A stretch of DNA of 64,000 bases, taken from NCBI GenBank assembly GCA_949361645.1, contig OX442425.1, forward strand, positions 4,899,442-4,963,441. Direction: 5' to 3'. Both the position numbers and the translations under genes were made by a program. This stretch comes from Spongilla lacustris. Its lineage: Eukaryota > Porifera > Demospongiae > Spongillida > Spongillidae. How positions within the stretch are numbered: the first letter of the stretch is position 1; each line of letters begins with the position of its first letter. The notes beneath the pieces were generated by a model. It had not been told where the DNA came from and did not search any database. It was given only the letters and a program-made list of their open reading frames with translations. Positions 10,201 to 24,231 of this stretch are shown here, one piece after another.

Positions 10201-13200
10201 ATTATGTTCAAGGCTAATCAAGGAGAGAAGCACTATGCTCTTTGCTATACATGGAGTTAAGCTGTATGCTCATTCCTATTCATGGAGTGAAGCTTTATGC
10301 TCAATGCCATACATGATGGGAAGCTTTATGCTCATTGCTATACAAGGAGTGAAGCTATATGCTCATTGCTATACATGTAGTGAAGCTTTAAGCTCCTTCC
10401 TATACATGGTGTGAAGCTTTGCGCTCATTGTTATACATGGAGTGAAGTTTTATGCTCATTGCTATACATGGAGTGAAGCTTTATGCTCAATGCTTTTCCA
10501 GGAGTGAAGCTATACGCTCATTGCTATACAAGGAGTGAAGCGATATGTTCATTGCAGTACATGAAGTGAAGCATTATGCTCATTTCTATACAAGGAGTGA
10601 AGCTTTATGCTCATTGCTATATAAGGAGTGAAGCTATGTGCTCATTGCTATACATGGAGTGAAGCTTTATGCTCATTGCTATACATGAAGTGAAGCGTTA
10701 TGCTCATTGCTATACATGGAGTCAAGCTTTAGGCTCAATGCTATACAAGGAGTGAAGCTATATGCTCATTGCTATACATGGAGTAAAGCTTTATGCTCAT
10801 TACTATACATGGAGTGAAGCATTATGTTCAATGCTAATCAAGGAGAGAAGTACTATGCTCTTTGCTATACATGGAGTTAAGCTTTATGCTCATTACTATA
10901 AATGGAGTGAAGCTTTGTGCTCATTGCTACACATCGAGTGAAGCTTTATGCTCATTGCTATACATGAAATGAAGCGACATGCTCATTGCTATACATGGAG
11001 TGAGGCTTTATGCTCAATACCATACAAGGAGTGAAGCTACATGCTCATTGCTATACATGGAGTGAAGCTTTATGCCCATTGCTATACATGGAGTTGATAC
11101 ACATGGAGTAAAGCTATATGCTTAATGCTTTACATCGAGTGAAGCTTTATGCTCATTGCTATACATGAATTTCAGCGTTATGCTCATTGCTATTAGTGGA
11201 TTTTTATGGTTAATGCTTTACAAGGAGTGAAGCTTTATGCTCATTGCTATACATGGAGTGAAGCTTCATGCTCATTAGTATACATGGAGTGAAGATTGAT
11301 GCTCATTCCTATACATGGAGTGACACTTTGTGCTCATTGCTATACATGGAGTGAAACGTTATGCTCATTGCTATACATGCAGTGAAGCTTTATGCTCAAT
11401 GCTTTACAACGAGTGAAGCTATATGCTCATTGCTATACAAGGAGTGAAGCGATATGTTGATTGCTGTACATGGAGTGAAGCATTATGCTCATTTCTATAC
11501 ATGGATTGAAGCTTTATGTTCATTGCTATACATGTACATGTAGTAAAGCTTTAGGCTCAATGCTATACAAGGAGTGAAGCAATATGCTCATTGCTACACA
11601 TCGAGTGAAGCTTTATGATCATTGCTACACTTGAAATCAAGCGTCATGCTCATTGCTATACATGGAGTGAAGCTTTATGCTCAATGCCATACATGATGGG
11701 AAGCTTTATGCTCAATGCTATACCAGGGGTAAAGTTTATGCTGATAGGTATACATGGATTGAAGCTTTATGCTCAATGTTATTCATGAATTGAAGCATAA
11801 TGCTCATTGCTATACTAGGAGTGAAGCTATAAGCTCATTTATATACATGTAGAGAAGCTTTAAGCTCACTACTATACATGGAGTGAAGCTTTATGTTCAT
11901 TGCAATAGTTGAAGTGAAGCTTTTTCTCATTGTTACACATGGAATTAGGCTTTATGCTCATTCATTTACATGGAGTGAAAATTTATGCCCTTGCTATACC
12001 TGGTGTGAAGCGTAATGCTCGGAGTGAAGCTGTATGCTCATTGCTATACATGGAGTGAGGTTTTATGCGCATTGCAATATATGGAGTGAAGCATTATGCC
12101 CATTGCTATACATGGAGTGATGCTTTATGCTCATACCTTTACATGTAGTGAAGCTTTATGCTCAGTGCTATACAAGGGAGAAAGTCTATGCACATTGCTG
12201 TACATGGAGTGAAGCTATATGCTCTATCCTATAGAAAAAGAGAAGCTTTGTGCTCATTGCTATAAATGGACTGAAGTAACATGCTCAATGCTATACATTT
12301 CCTATACATAAAGTGAAGCTTTGTGCTCATTGCTATACATGGAGTGAAGCGTTATGCGCATTGCGAAACATGGAGTGAAGCATTTTTCTCAATGCTATAC
12401 AAGGAGTGAAGCTATATGCTCATTGCTACACATCGAGTGAAGCTTTATGATCATTGCTATACATGAAATGAAGCGTCATGCTCATTGCTATACATGGAGT
12501 GAAGCTTTATGCTCAATGCCATACAAGGAGTGAAGCTACAAGCTCATTGCTATACATGGAGTGAAGCTTTAAGCTCAATACTACACATGGAATGAAGCTT
12601 TATGCTCAATGCTAAACAAGGAGTGAAGCTTTATGCTCATTGCTATACATGAATTGAAGCTATATGCTCATTGCTATACATGCAGTGAAGCTTTAAGTTC
12701 CTTCCTATACATGGTGTGAAGCTTTGCGCTCATTGTTATACACGGAATGAAGTTTCATGTTCATTGCTATACATGGAGTGTAGCTTTATGCTCGATGCTT
12801 TACCAGGAGTGAAGCTATACGCTCACTGCTATACAAGGAGTGAAGCGATATGTTCATTGCAGTACATGAAGTGAAGCATTATGCTCATTTCTATACAAGG
12901 AGTGAAGTTTCATGCTCATTGCTATATAAGGAGTGAAGCTATTTGTTCATTGCTATACATGGAGTGAAGCTTTATGCTCATTGCTATACATGAAGTGAAG
13001 CGTTATGCTCATTGGTATATATGGAGTCAAGCTCCAGGCTCAATGCTGTACAAGGAGTGAAGCTATATGCTCATTGCTAGACATGGAGTAAAGCTTTATG
13101 CTCATTACTATACATGGAGTGAAGCTTTATGCTCAATGCCATACAAGGATTGAAGCTACATGCTCATTGCTATACATGGAGTGAAGCTTTAAGCTCAATA

Positions 13201-16200
13201 CTACACATGGAATGAAGCTTTATGCTCAATGCTAAACAAGGAGTGAAGCTTTATGCTCATTGCTGTACATGAATTGAAGCGTTATGCTCATTACAAGGAG
13301 TGAAGCTATATGCTCATTGCTATACATGTGGTGAAGCTTTAAGTTCCTTCCTATACATGGTGTGAAGCTTTGCGCTCATTGTTATACAAGGTGTGAAGTT
13401 ATACGCTCATTGCTATACAAGGAGTGAAGCGATATGTTCATTGCAGTACATGAAGTGAAGCATTATGGTCATTTCTATACAAAGAGTGAAGCTTTACGCT
13501 CATTGCAATAAAAGGAGTGAAGCTATGTGCTCATTGCTATACATGGAGTGAAGCTTTATGCATATTGCTATACATGAAGTGAAGCGTTATGCTCATTGCT
13601 ATACATGGAGTCAAGCTCCAGGCTCAATGCTATACAAGGAGTGAAGCTATATGCTCATTGCTACAAATGGAGTAAAGCTTTATGCTCATTACTATACATG
13701 GAGTGAAGCATTATGTTCAAGGCTAATCAAGCAGAGAAGCACTATGCTCTTTGCTATACATGGAGTTAAGCTTTATGCTCATTCCTATACATGGAGTGAA
13801 GCTTTGTGCTCATTGCTATACATGTAGTGATGCTTTAAGCTCCTTCCTATACATGGTGTGAAGCTTTGCGCTCATTGCTATACATGGAGTGAAGCTTTAT
13901 GCTCAATGCTTTACCAGGAGTGAAGCTTTATGCTCAATGCTATACAAGGAAAGACGCTATATTATCATTGCTATACATGTAGTGACGCTTTAATCTCATT
14001 ACTATACATGGAGTGAAGCTTTATGCCCATTGCTATAATTGGAGTGAAGGTTTATCTCATTGTTACACATGGAGTGAGGCTTTATGCTCATTCATTTACA
14101 TGGAGTGAAATTTATGCTCATTGCTATACCTGGTGTGAAGCGTAATGCTCGGAGTGTAGCTATATGCTCATTGCTATACATGGAGTGAAGTTTTATGCTC
14201 ATTGCTATTCATGGATTGAAGCTTTATGCCCATTGCTATACATGGAGTTGATACACATGGAGTGAAGCTATATGCTCGTTGCTTTACATGGAGTGAAGCT
14301 TTATGCTCAATGCTATATAAGGAGTGATGCTATATGCTCATTGCTATACATAAAGTGATGCTTTATGCTCATACATATACATGGTGTGAAGCTTTATGCT
14401 CAATGCTATACCAGGGGTAAAGTTTATGCTGATAGCTATACATGGATTGAAGCTTTATGCTCAATGTTATTCATGAATTGAAGCATTATGCTCATTGCTA
14501 TACAATGAGTGAAGCTATATGCTCATTTATATAAATGTAGTGAAGCTTTAAGCTCACTACTATACATGGAGTGAAGCTTTACGTTCATTGCAATAGTTGA
14601 AGTGAAGCTTTTTCTCATTGTTACACATGGAGTTAGGCTTTATGCTCATTCATTTACATGGAGTGAAAATTTATGCCCTTGCTATACCTGGTGTGAAGCG
14701 TAATGCTCGGAGTGAAGCTGTATGCTCATTGCTATACATGGAGTGAGGTTTTATGCGCATTGCTATATATGGAGTGAAGCATTATGCCCATTGCTATACA
14801 TGGAGTGATGCTTTATGCTCATACCTATACATGTAGTGAAGCTTTGTGCTCAGTGCTATACAAGGGGGAAAGTCTATGCACATTGCTATACATGGAGTGA
14901 AGCTATATGCTCTATCCTATAGAAGGAGAGAAGCTTTGTGCTCATTGCTATAAATGGACTGAAGTAACATGCTCAATGCTATACATGGAGTTAAGCTTTA
15001 TGCTCATTCCTATACATGAAGTGAAGCTTTGTGCTCATTGCTATACATGGAGTGAAGCTTTATGCGCATTGCGAAACATGGAGTGAAGCTTTTTTCTCTA
15101 TGCTATACAAGGAGTGCAGCTATATGCTCATTGCTACACATCGAGTGAAGCTTTATGATCATTGCTATACATGAAATGAAGCGTCATGCTCATTGCTATA
15201 CATGGAGTGAAGCTTTAAGCTCAATGCCATACAAGGAGTGAAGCTACATGCTCATTGCTATACATGGAGTGAAGATTTAAGCTCAATACTACACATGGAA
15301 TGAAGCTTTCTGCTCAATGCTAAACAAGGAGTGAAGCTTTATGCTCATTGCTATACATGAATTGAAGCTATATGCTCATTGCTATACATTTAGTGAAGCT
15401 TTAAGCTCCTTCCTATACATGGTGTGAAGCTTTGCGCTCCTTGTTATACATGGAGTGAAGTTTTATGCTCATTGCTAAAAATGGAGTGAAGCTTTATGCT
15501 CAATGCTTTACCAGGAGTGAAGCTATACGCTCATTGCTATACAAGGAGTGAAGCGATATGTTCATTGCAGTACATGAAGTGAAGCATTATGCTCATTTCT
15601 ATATATGGAGTGAAGCTTTATGCTCATTGCTATACATGAAGTGAAGCGTTATGCTCATTGCTATACATGGAGTCAAGCTCCAGGCTCAATGCTATACAAG
15701 GAGTGAAGCTATATGCTCATTGCTATACATGGAGTAAAGCTTTATGCTCATTACTATACATGGAGTGAAGCATTATGTTCAATGCTAATCAAGGAGAGAA
15801 GTACTATGCACTTTGCCATACATGGAGTTAAGCTTTATGCTCATTCCTATACATGGAGTGAAGCTTTGTGCTAATTGCTATACATGGAGTGAAGCTTTAT
15901 GCTCAATTTCGTACAAGGAGTGAAGCTACATGCTCATTGCTATACATGGAGTGAAGCTTTAAGCTCAATACTACACATGGAATGAAGCTTTATGCTCAAT
16001 GCTAAACAAGGAGTGAAGCTTTATGCTCAATGCTATTCATGAATTGAAGTGTTATGCTCATTGCTATACAAGGAGTGAAGCATTATGCTCATTGCTATAC
16101 ATGTAGTGAAGCTTTAAGCTCCTTCCTATACATGGTGTGAGGCTTTGCGCTCATTGTTATACATGGAGTGAAGTTTTATGCTCATTGATATACATGGAGT

Positions 16201-17633
16201 GAAGCTTTATGCTCAATGCTTTACCAGGATTGAAGCTATATGCTCATTGCTGTACATAAAGTGAAGCATTATGCTCATTTCTATACAAGAAGTGAAGCTT
16301 TATGCTCATTGCTATATAAGGAGTGAAGCTATGTGCTCATTGCTATATATGGAGTGAAGCTTTATGCATATTGCTATACATGAAGTGAAGCGTTATGCTC
16401 ATTGCTATACATGGAGTCAAGCTCCAGGCTCAATGCTATACAAGGAGTGAAGCTATATGCTCATTGCTATACATGGAGTAAAGCTTTATGCTCATTACTA
16501 TACATGGAGTGAAGCATTATGTTCAAGGCTAATCAAGGAGAGAAGCACTATGCTCTTTGCTATACATGGAGTTAAGCTTTATGCTCATTCCTATACATGG
16601 AGTGAAGCTTTGCGCTCTTTGCTATACATGTAGTGAAGCTTTAAGCTCCTTCCTATACATGGTGTGAAGCTTTGCGCTCATTGTTATACATGGAGTGAAG
16701 TTTTATGCTCATTGCTATACATGGAGTGAAGCTTTATGCTTAATCCTTTACCAGGAGTGAAGCTTTATGCTCATTGCTATACATGAATTAAAGCGTTATG
16801 CTCATTGCTATACAAGGAGTGAAGCTATACGCTCATTGCTATACAAGGAGTGAAGCGATATGTTCATTGCAGAACATGAAGTGAAGCATTATGCTCATTG
16901 CTATACTAGGAGTGAAGCTATGTGCTCATTGCTATACATGGAGTCAAGCTCCAGGCTCAATGCTATACAAGGAGTGAAGCTATATGCTCATTGCTATACA
17001 TGGAGTAAAGCTTTATGCTCATTACTATATATGGAGTGAAGCATTATGTTCAATGCTAACCAAGGAGAGAAGTATTATGCTCTTTGCTATACATGGAGTG
17101 AAGCTTTATGCAAATTCCTATACATGGAGTGAAGCTTTGCGCTCTTAGCTATACATGTAGTGAAGCTTTAAGCTCCTTCCTATACATGGTGTGAAGCTTT
17201 GCGCTCATTGTTATACATGGAGTGAAGTTTTATGCTCACTGCTATACATGGAGTGAAGCTTTATGCTCAATGCTTTACCAGGAGTGAAGCTTTATGCTCA
17301 TTGCTATACATGAATTGAAGCGTTATGCTCATTGCTATACAAGGAGTGAAGCTATATGCTCATTGCTATACATGTAGTGAAGCTTTAAGCTCCTTCCTAT
17401 ACATGGTGTGAAGCTTTGCGCTCATTGTTATACATAAAGTGAAGTTTTATGCTCATTGCTATACATGGAGTGAAGCTTTATGCTCAATGCTTTACCACGA
17501 GTGAAGCTATACGCTCATTGCTATACAAGGAGTGAAGCGACATGTTCATTGCAGTACATGAAGTGAAGCATTTTGCTCATTTCTATACAAGGAGTGAAGC
17601 TTTATGCTCATTGCTATATAAGGAGTGAAGCTA
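7279..17633 (+). repeat. 31-bp satellite array, main forward block
   Basis: More than 10 kb of forward monomers, most keeping GAAGCTT. Recurring multi-monomer variant blocks (for example GTCAAGCTCCAGGCTC, then AAGGCTAATCAAGGAGAG) show expansion by segment duplication. The block ends at the flip ...GGAGTGAAGCTATATCGCTTCACTCC... near 17633. No unique gene-like DNA is seen inside. Confidence 0.97.
7341..10128 (+). repeat. Higher-order tandem duplication in the satellite, two ~1.39-kb copies
   Basis: The segment from AATGGAAGGTTTATGCTC at 7341 restarts at 8736 and the following sequence is nearly identical. Copies are 7341-8735 and 8736-10128, about 45 monomers each. A clear difference is a 4-bp change in copy 1 (GGAGTTCATGAAGC near 7710, against GGAGTGAAGC near 9105). 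A third, partial copy of the last ~430 bp begins near 10285 (CAATGCCATACATGATGGG). Confidence 0.9.
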
Positions 17634-20600
17634 TATCGCTTCACTCCTTGTATAGCAATGAGCATATAGCATCACTCCTTGTAAAGCATTGAGCATAAAG
17701 CTTCAATCCATGTATAGCAATGAGCATAAAGCTTCACTCCATGTATAACAATAAGCGCAAACCTTCACTCCATGTATAGCAAAGAGCATGATACTTCACT
17801 CCTTTAATAGCATTGAACATAACGCTTCACTCCATGTATAGTAATGAGCATAAAGCTTCACTCCTTGTATAGCATTAAGCTGAAAGCTTCACTACATGTA
17901 TAGCAATGAGCATAACGCTTTACTTCATGTATAGTAATGCGCATAAAGCTTCACTCCATGTATAGCAATGACCACATAGCTTCACTCCTTGTATAGCAAT
18001 GAGCGTATAACTTCACTCCATGTATAGCAATGAGCATAATGCTTCACTCCATGTACAGCAATCAACATATCGCTTCACTCCTTGTATAGCAATGAGCATA
18101 TAGCTTCACTCGTTGTAAAGCGTTGAGCATAAAGCTTCACTGCATGTATAGCAATGAGCATAAAGCTTCACTCCATGTATAACAATGAGCGCAAAGTGTC
18201 ACTCCATGTATAGGAATCAGCATCAATCTTCACTCCATGTATAGTAATGAGCATGAAGCTTCACTACATGTATAGCAATGAGCATAAAGCTTCACTCCTT
18301 GTACAGCATTAACCATAAAGCTTCATTCCACTTATAGCAATGAGCATAACGCTGAAATTCATGTATAGCAATGAGCATAAAGCTTCACTCGATGTAAAGC
18401 ATTAAGCATATAGCGTAACTCCATGTGTATCAACTCCATGTATAGCAATGGGCATAAAGCTTCACTCCATGTATGGCAATGAGTATTAAGCTTCAATTCA
18501 TGTATAACATTGAGCATAAAGCTTCATTCCATGTATAGCAATGAGCATAAATAAAAGTGTCACTCCATGTATAGGAAGGAATGAGCATCAATCTTCACTC
18601 CATGTATAGTAATGAGCATGAAGCTTCACTCCATGTATAGCAATGAGCATATAGCTTCACTCCTTGTATAGCATTGAGCATAAAGCTTCATTCCATGTGT
18701 AGTATTGAGCTTACAGCTTTACTCCATGTATAGCAATGAGCATATAGCTTCACCATTGCATGGCATTGAGCATAAAGCTTCACTCCATGTATAGCAATGA
18801 GCATGACGCTTCATTTAATGTATAAAGCTTCACTCGATGTATAGCAATTAGCATATAGCTTCACTCCTTGTATAGCATAGAGCATAAAGCTTCACTCCAT
18901 GTTTCGCAATGAGCATAAAGCTTCACTCCATGTATAGCAATGAGCACAAAGCTTCACTTCATGTATAGGAATGAGCATAAAGCTTCACTCCATGTATAGC
19001 ATTGAGCATATTACTTCACTCCATTTATAGCAATGAGTACAAAGCTTCACTCCATGTAAAGAATAGAGCATATAGATTCACTCCATGTATAGCAATGCGC
19101 ATAAACTTTCCCCCTTGTACAGCATTGAGCATAAAGCTTCACTACATGTATAGGTATGAGCATAAAGCATCACTTTATGTATTGCAGTTGGCATAATCCT
19201 TCACTCCATGTTTAGCAATGCGCATATAACTTCACTCCATGTATGGCAATGAGCATAAAGCTTCACTCCGAGCATTATGCCTCACACCAGGTATAGCAAT
19301 GGGCATAAATTTTCACTCCATGTAAATGAATGAGCATAAAGCCTAACTCCATGTGACACAATGAGAAAAAGCATCACTCCAACTATTGCAATGCACATAA
19401 AGCTTCACTCCATGTATAGCAATGAGCATAAAGCTTCACTCCATGTATAGCAATGAGCATAAAGCTTCACTCCAAGTATAGCAATGAGCATAAAGCTTCA
19501 ATTCATGTATAACATTGAGTACAAAGCTTCAATCCATGTATAGCAATGAGCATAAATATTCCCTTTTGTATAGCATTGAGCATAAAGCTTCACTCCAAAT
19601 ATAGGTATGAGCATAAAGCATCACTCCATGTATAGCATTGAGCATGAAGCTTCACTCCATGTAAAGCAACGAGCATATAGCTTCACTCCATGTTTATCAA
19701 CTCCATGTATAGCAATGGGCATAAAGCTTCACTCCATGTATAGCAATGACCATAAAACTTTACTCCATGTATAGCAATGAGCATAAATTTTCACTCTAAT
19801 TAAACGAATTAGCATAAAGCCTCACTCCATGTGTAACAATGAGAAAAAGCTTCACTCCAACTATAGTAATGCGCATAAAGCTTCACTCCATGTATAGCAA
19901 TGAGCATAAAGCTTCACTCCATGTATAGCAATGAGCACATAGCTTCACTCCTTGCATAGCAAAGAGCATAAAGATTCACTTCTTGTATAGAAATGAGCAT
20001 AATGCTTCCCACAATGTACAGCAATGAACATATTGCTTCACTCCTTGTATCGCAATAAGCATATATCTTCACTCCTTGTATAGCAATGAGCATAAAGCTT
20101 CACTCCATCCATAACAATGAGCGCAAAGCTTCACTCCATGTATAGGAATGAGCATAAAGCTTCACTCCATGTATAGCAAAGAGCATAATACTTCTCTCTT
20201 TGATTAGCATTGAACATAATGCTTCACTCCATGTATAGCAATGAGCATAAAGCTTTACTCCATGTATAGCAAAGAGCATAGTGCTTCTCTCCTTGATTAG
20301 CCTTGAACATAATGCTTCACTCCATGTATAGTAATGAGCATAAAGCTTTACTCCATGTATAGCAATGAGCATATAGCTTCACTCCTTGTATACCATTGAG
20401 CCTGGAGCTTGACTCCATGTATAGCAATGAGCATAACGCTTCACTTCATGTATAGCAATGAGCATAAAGCTTCACTCCATATATAGCAATGAGCACATAG
20501 CTTCACTCCTTATATAGCAATGAACATATCGCTTCACTCCTTGTATAGCAATGAGCTCCTGGTAAAGCATTGAGCATAAAGCTTCACTCCATGTATAGCA

Positions 20601-23600
20601 ATGAGCATAACGCTTCAATTCATGTATAGCAATGAGCATAACGCTTTACTTCATGTATAGTAATGCGCATAAAGCTTCACTCCATGTATAGCAATGACCA
20701 CATAGCTTCACTCCTTGTATAGCAATGAGCATATAGCCTCACTCCATGTATAGCAATGAGCATAATGCTTCACTCCATGTACAGCAATCAACATATCGCT
20801 TCATTCCTTGTATAGCAATGAGCATATAGCTTCACTCGTTGTAAAGCGTTGAGCATAAAGCTTCACTGCATGTATAGCAATGAGCATAAAGCTTCACTCC
20901 ATGTATAACAATGAGCGCAAAGTGTCACTCCATGTATAGGAATCAGCATCAATCTTCACTCCATGTATAGCAATGAGCATAACGCTGAAATTCATGTATA
21001 GCAATGAGCATAAAGCTTCACTCGATGTAAAGCATTAAGCATATAGCGTCACTCCATGTGTATCAACTCCATGTATAGCAATGGGCATAAAGCTTCACTC
21101 CATGTATGGCAATGAGTATTAAGCTTCAATTCATGTATAACATTGAGCATAAAGCTTCATTCCATGTATAGCAATGAGCATAAATAAAAGTGTCACTCCA
21201 TGTATAGGAAGGAATGAGCATCAATCTTCACTCCATGTATAGTAATGAGCATGAAGCTTCACTCCATGTATAGCAATGAGCATATAGCTTCACTCCTTGT
21301 ATAGCATTGAGCATAAAGCTTCATTCCATGTGTAGTATTGAGCTTACAGCTTTACTCCATGTATAGCAATGAGCATATAGCTTCACCATTGCATGGCATT
21401 GAGCATAAAGCTTCACTCCATGTATAGCAATGAGCATGACGCTTCATTTAATGTATAAAGCTTCACTCGATGTATAGCAATTAGCATATAGCTTCACTCC
21501 TTGTATAGCATAGAGCATAAAGCTTCACTCCATGTTTCGCAATGAGCATAAAGCTTCACTCCATGTATAGCAATGAGCACAAAGCTTCACTTCATGTATA
21601 GGAATGAGCATAAAGCTTCACTCCATGTATAGCATTGAGCATATTACTTCACTCCATTTATAGCAATGAGCACAAAGCTTCACTCCATGTATAGAATAGA
21701 GCACATAGATTCACTCCATGTATAGCAATGCGCATAAACTTTCCCCCTTGTACAGCATTGAGCATAAAGCTTCACTACATGTATAGGTATGAGCATAAAG
21801 CATCACTTAATGTATTGCAGTTGGCATAATCCTTCACTCCATGTTTAGCAATGCGCATATAACTTCACTCCATGTATGGCAATGAGCATAAAGCTTCACT
21901 CCGAGCATTACGCCTCACACCAGATATAGCAATGGGCATAAATTTTCACTCCATGTAAATGAATGAGCATAAAGCCTAACTCCATGTGACACAATGAGAA
22001 AAAGCATCACTCCAACTATTGCAATGCACATAAAGCTTCACTCCATGTATAGCAATGAGCATAAAGCTTCACTCCATGTATAGCAATGAGCATAAAGCTT
22101 CAATCCATGTATAGCAATGAGCATAAATATTCCCTCTTGTATAGCATTGAGCATAAAGCTTCACTCCAAATATAGGTATGAGCATAAAGCATCACTCCAT
22201 ATATAGCATTGAGCATGAAGCTTCACTCCATGTAAAGCAACGAGCATATAGCTTCACTCCATGTTTATCAACTCCATGTATAGCAATGGGCATAAAGCTT
22301 CACTCCATGTATAGCAATGACCATAAAACTTTACTCCATGTATAGCAATGAGCATAAATTTTCACTCTAATTAAACGAATTAGCATAAAGCCTCACTCCA
22401 TGTGTAACAATGAGAAAAAGCTTCACTCCAACTATAGTAATGCGCATAAAGCTTCACTCCATGTATAGCAATGAGCATAAAGCTTCACTCCATGTATAGC
22501 AATGAGCACATAGCTTCACTCCTTGCATAGCAAAGAGCATAAAGCTTCACTTCTTGTATAGAAATGAGCATAATGCTACCCACAATGTACAGCAATGAAC
22601 ATATCGCTTCACTCCTTGTATCGCAATAAGCATATATCTTCACTCCTTGTATAGCAATGAGCATAAAGCTTCACTCCATCCATAACAATGAGCGCAAAGC
22701 TTCACTCCATGTATAGGAATGAGCATAAAGCTTCACTCCATGTATAGCAAAGAGCATAATACTTCTCTCCTTGATTAGCATTGAACATAATGCTTCACTC
22801 CATGTATAGCAATGAGCATGAAGCTTTACTCCATGTATAGCAAAGAGCATAGTGCTTCTCTCCTTGACTAGCCTTGAACATAATGCTTCACTCCATGTAT
22901 AGTAATGAGCATAAAGCTTTACTCCATGTATAGCAATGAGCATATAGCTTCACTCCTTGTATACCATTGAGCCTGGAGCTTGACTCCATGTATAGCAATG
23001 AGCATAACTCTTCACTTCATGTATAGCAATGAGCATAAAGCTTCACTCCATATATTAGCAATGAGCACATAGCTTCACTCCTTATATAGCAATGAACATA
23101 TCACTTCACTCCTTGTATAGCAATGAGCTCCTGGTAAAGCATTGAGCATAAAGCTTCACTCCATGTATAGCAATGAGCATAAAGCTTCACTCCTTGTAAA
23201 GCATTGAGCATAAAGCTTCATTCCATGTGTAGAATTGAGCTTAAAGCTTCACTCCATGTATAGCAATGAGCATGTAGCTTCACTCCATGTATAACACTGA
23301 GCGCAAAGCTTCACACCATGTATAGGAAGGAGCTTAAAGCTTCACTACATGTATAGCAATGAGCATATAGCTTCACTCCTTGTATAGCAATGAGCATAAC
23401 GCTTCAATTCATGTATAGCAATGAGCATGAAGCTTCACTGTTTAGCATTGAGCATAAAGCTTCATTCCATGTGTAGAATTGAGCTTAAAGCTTCACTCCA
23501 TGTATAGCAATGAGCATGTAGCTTCACTCCTTGTATGGCATTGAGCATAAAGCTTCACTCCATGTATAGCAATGAGCATGACGCTTCATTTCATGTATAA

Positions 23601-24231
23601 CAATGAGCATAAAGCTTCACTCGATGTGTAGCAATGAGCACAAACCTTCACTCCATGTATAGGAATGAGCATAAAGCTTAACTCCATGTGTAGCAAAGAG
23701 CATAGTACTTCTCTCCTTGATTAGCATTGAACATAATGCTTCACTCCATGTATAGCAATGAGCATAAAGCTTTACTCCATGTATAGCAAAGAGCATAGTG
23801 CTTCTCTCCTTGATTAGCCTTGAACATAATGCTTCACTCCATGTATAGTAATGAGCATAAAGCTTTACTCCATGTATAGCAATGAGCATGTCGCTTCATT
23901 TCATGTATAGCAATGAGCATAAAGCTTCACTCGATGTGTAGCAATGAGCACAAAGCTTCACTCCATTTATAGTAATGAGCATAAAGCTTAACTCCATGTA
24001 TAGCAAAGAGCATAGTACTTCTCTCCTTGATTAGCATTGAACATAATGCTTCACTCCATGTATAGTAATGAGCATAAAGCTTTACTCCATGTATAGCAAT
24101 GAGCATATAGCTTCACTCCTTGTATAGCATTGAGCCTAAAGCGTGACTCCATGTATAGCAATGATAATAACGCTTCACTTCATGTATAGCATTGAGCATA
24201 AAGCTTCACTCCATGTATAGCAATGAGCACA
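17634..24231 (-). repeat. 31-bp satellite array, main inverted block
   Basis: About 6.6 kb of reverse-complement monomers. Several segments are the reverse complement of variant combinations in the preceding forward block. For example, about 20230-20423 mirrors about 16407-16600. The block switches back to forward at GAGCACATGTTCATTGCTG near 24231. Confidence 0.96.
17896..23183 (-). repeat. Tandem duplication in the inverted satellite, two ~2.6-kb copies
   Basis: Copy 1 spans roughly 17896-20612 and copy 2 roughly 20622-23183. Matching landmarks include CAGCAATCAACATATCGC (18057 and 20783), TCACCATTGCATGGCATTG (18752 and near 21385) and GAGCCTGGAGCTTGAC (20399 and 22971). The offset falls from 2726 bp to about 2571 bp along the copies because copy 2 lacks a few monomers. 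Confidence 0.88.

Noticed and set aside
7279..17633. Regularly spaced ~31-bp repeats resembling a CRISPR array
   Set aside because: Units are contiguous with no unique spacers, vary in sequence and orientation, and sit in a genome with spliced genes and retrotransposons. No cas gene is present.
20100..23889. Three 90-residue minus-strand ORFs with a repeated MLIAIHGVKLYAH motif, which look like a protein family
   Set aside because: They are read-through of the 31-bp satellite: three monomers equal 31 codons, and the reading ends wherever the monomer GAGTGA falls in frame. The same peptide words appear all over the array.
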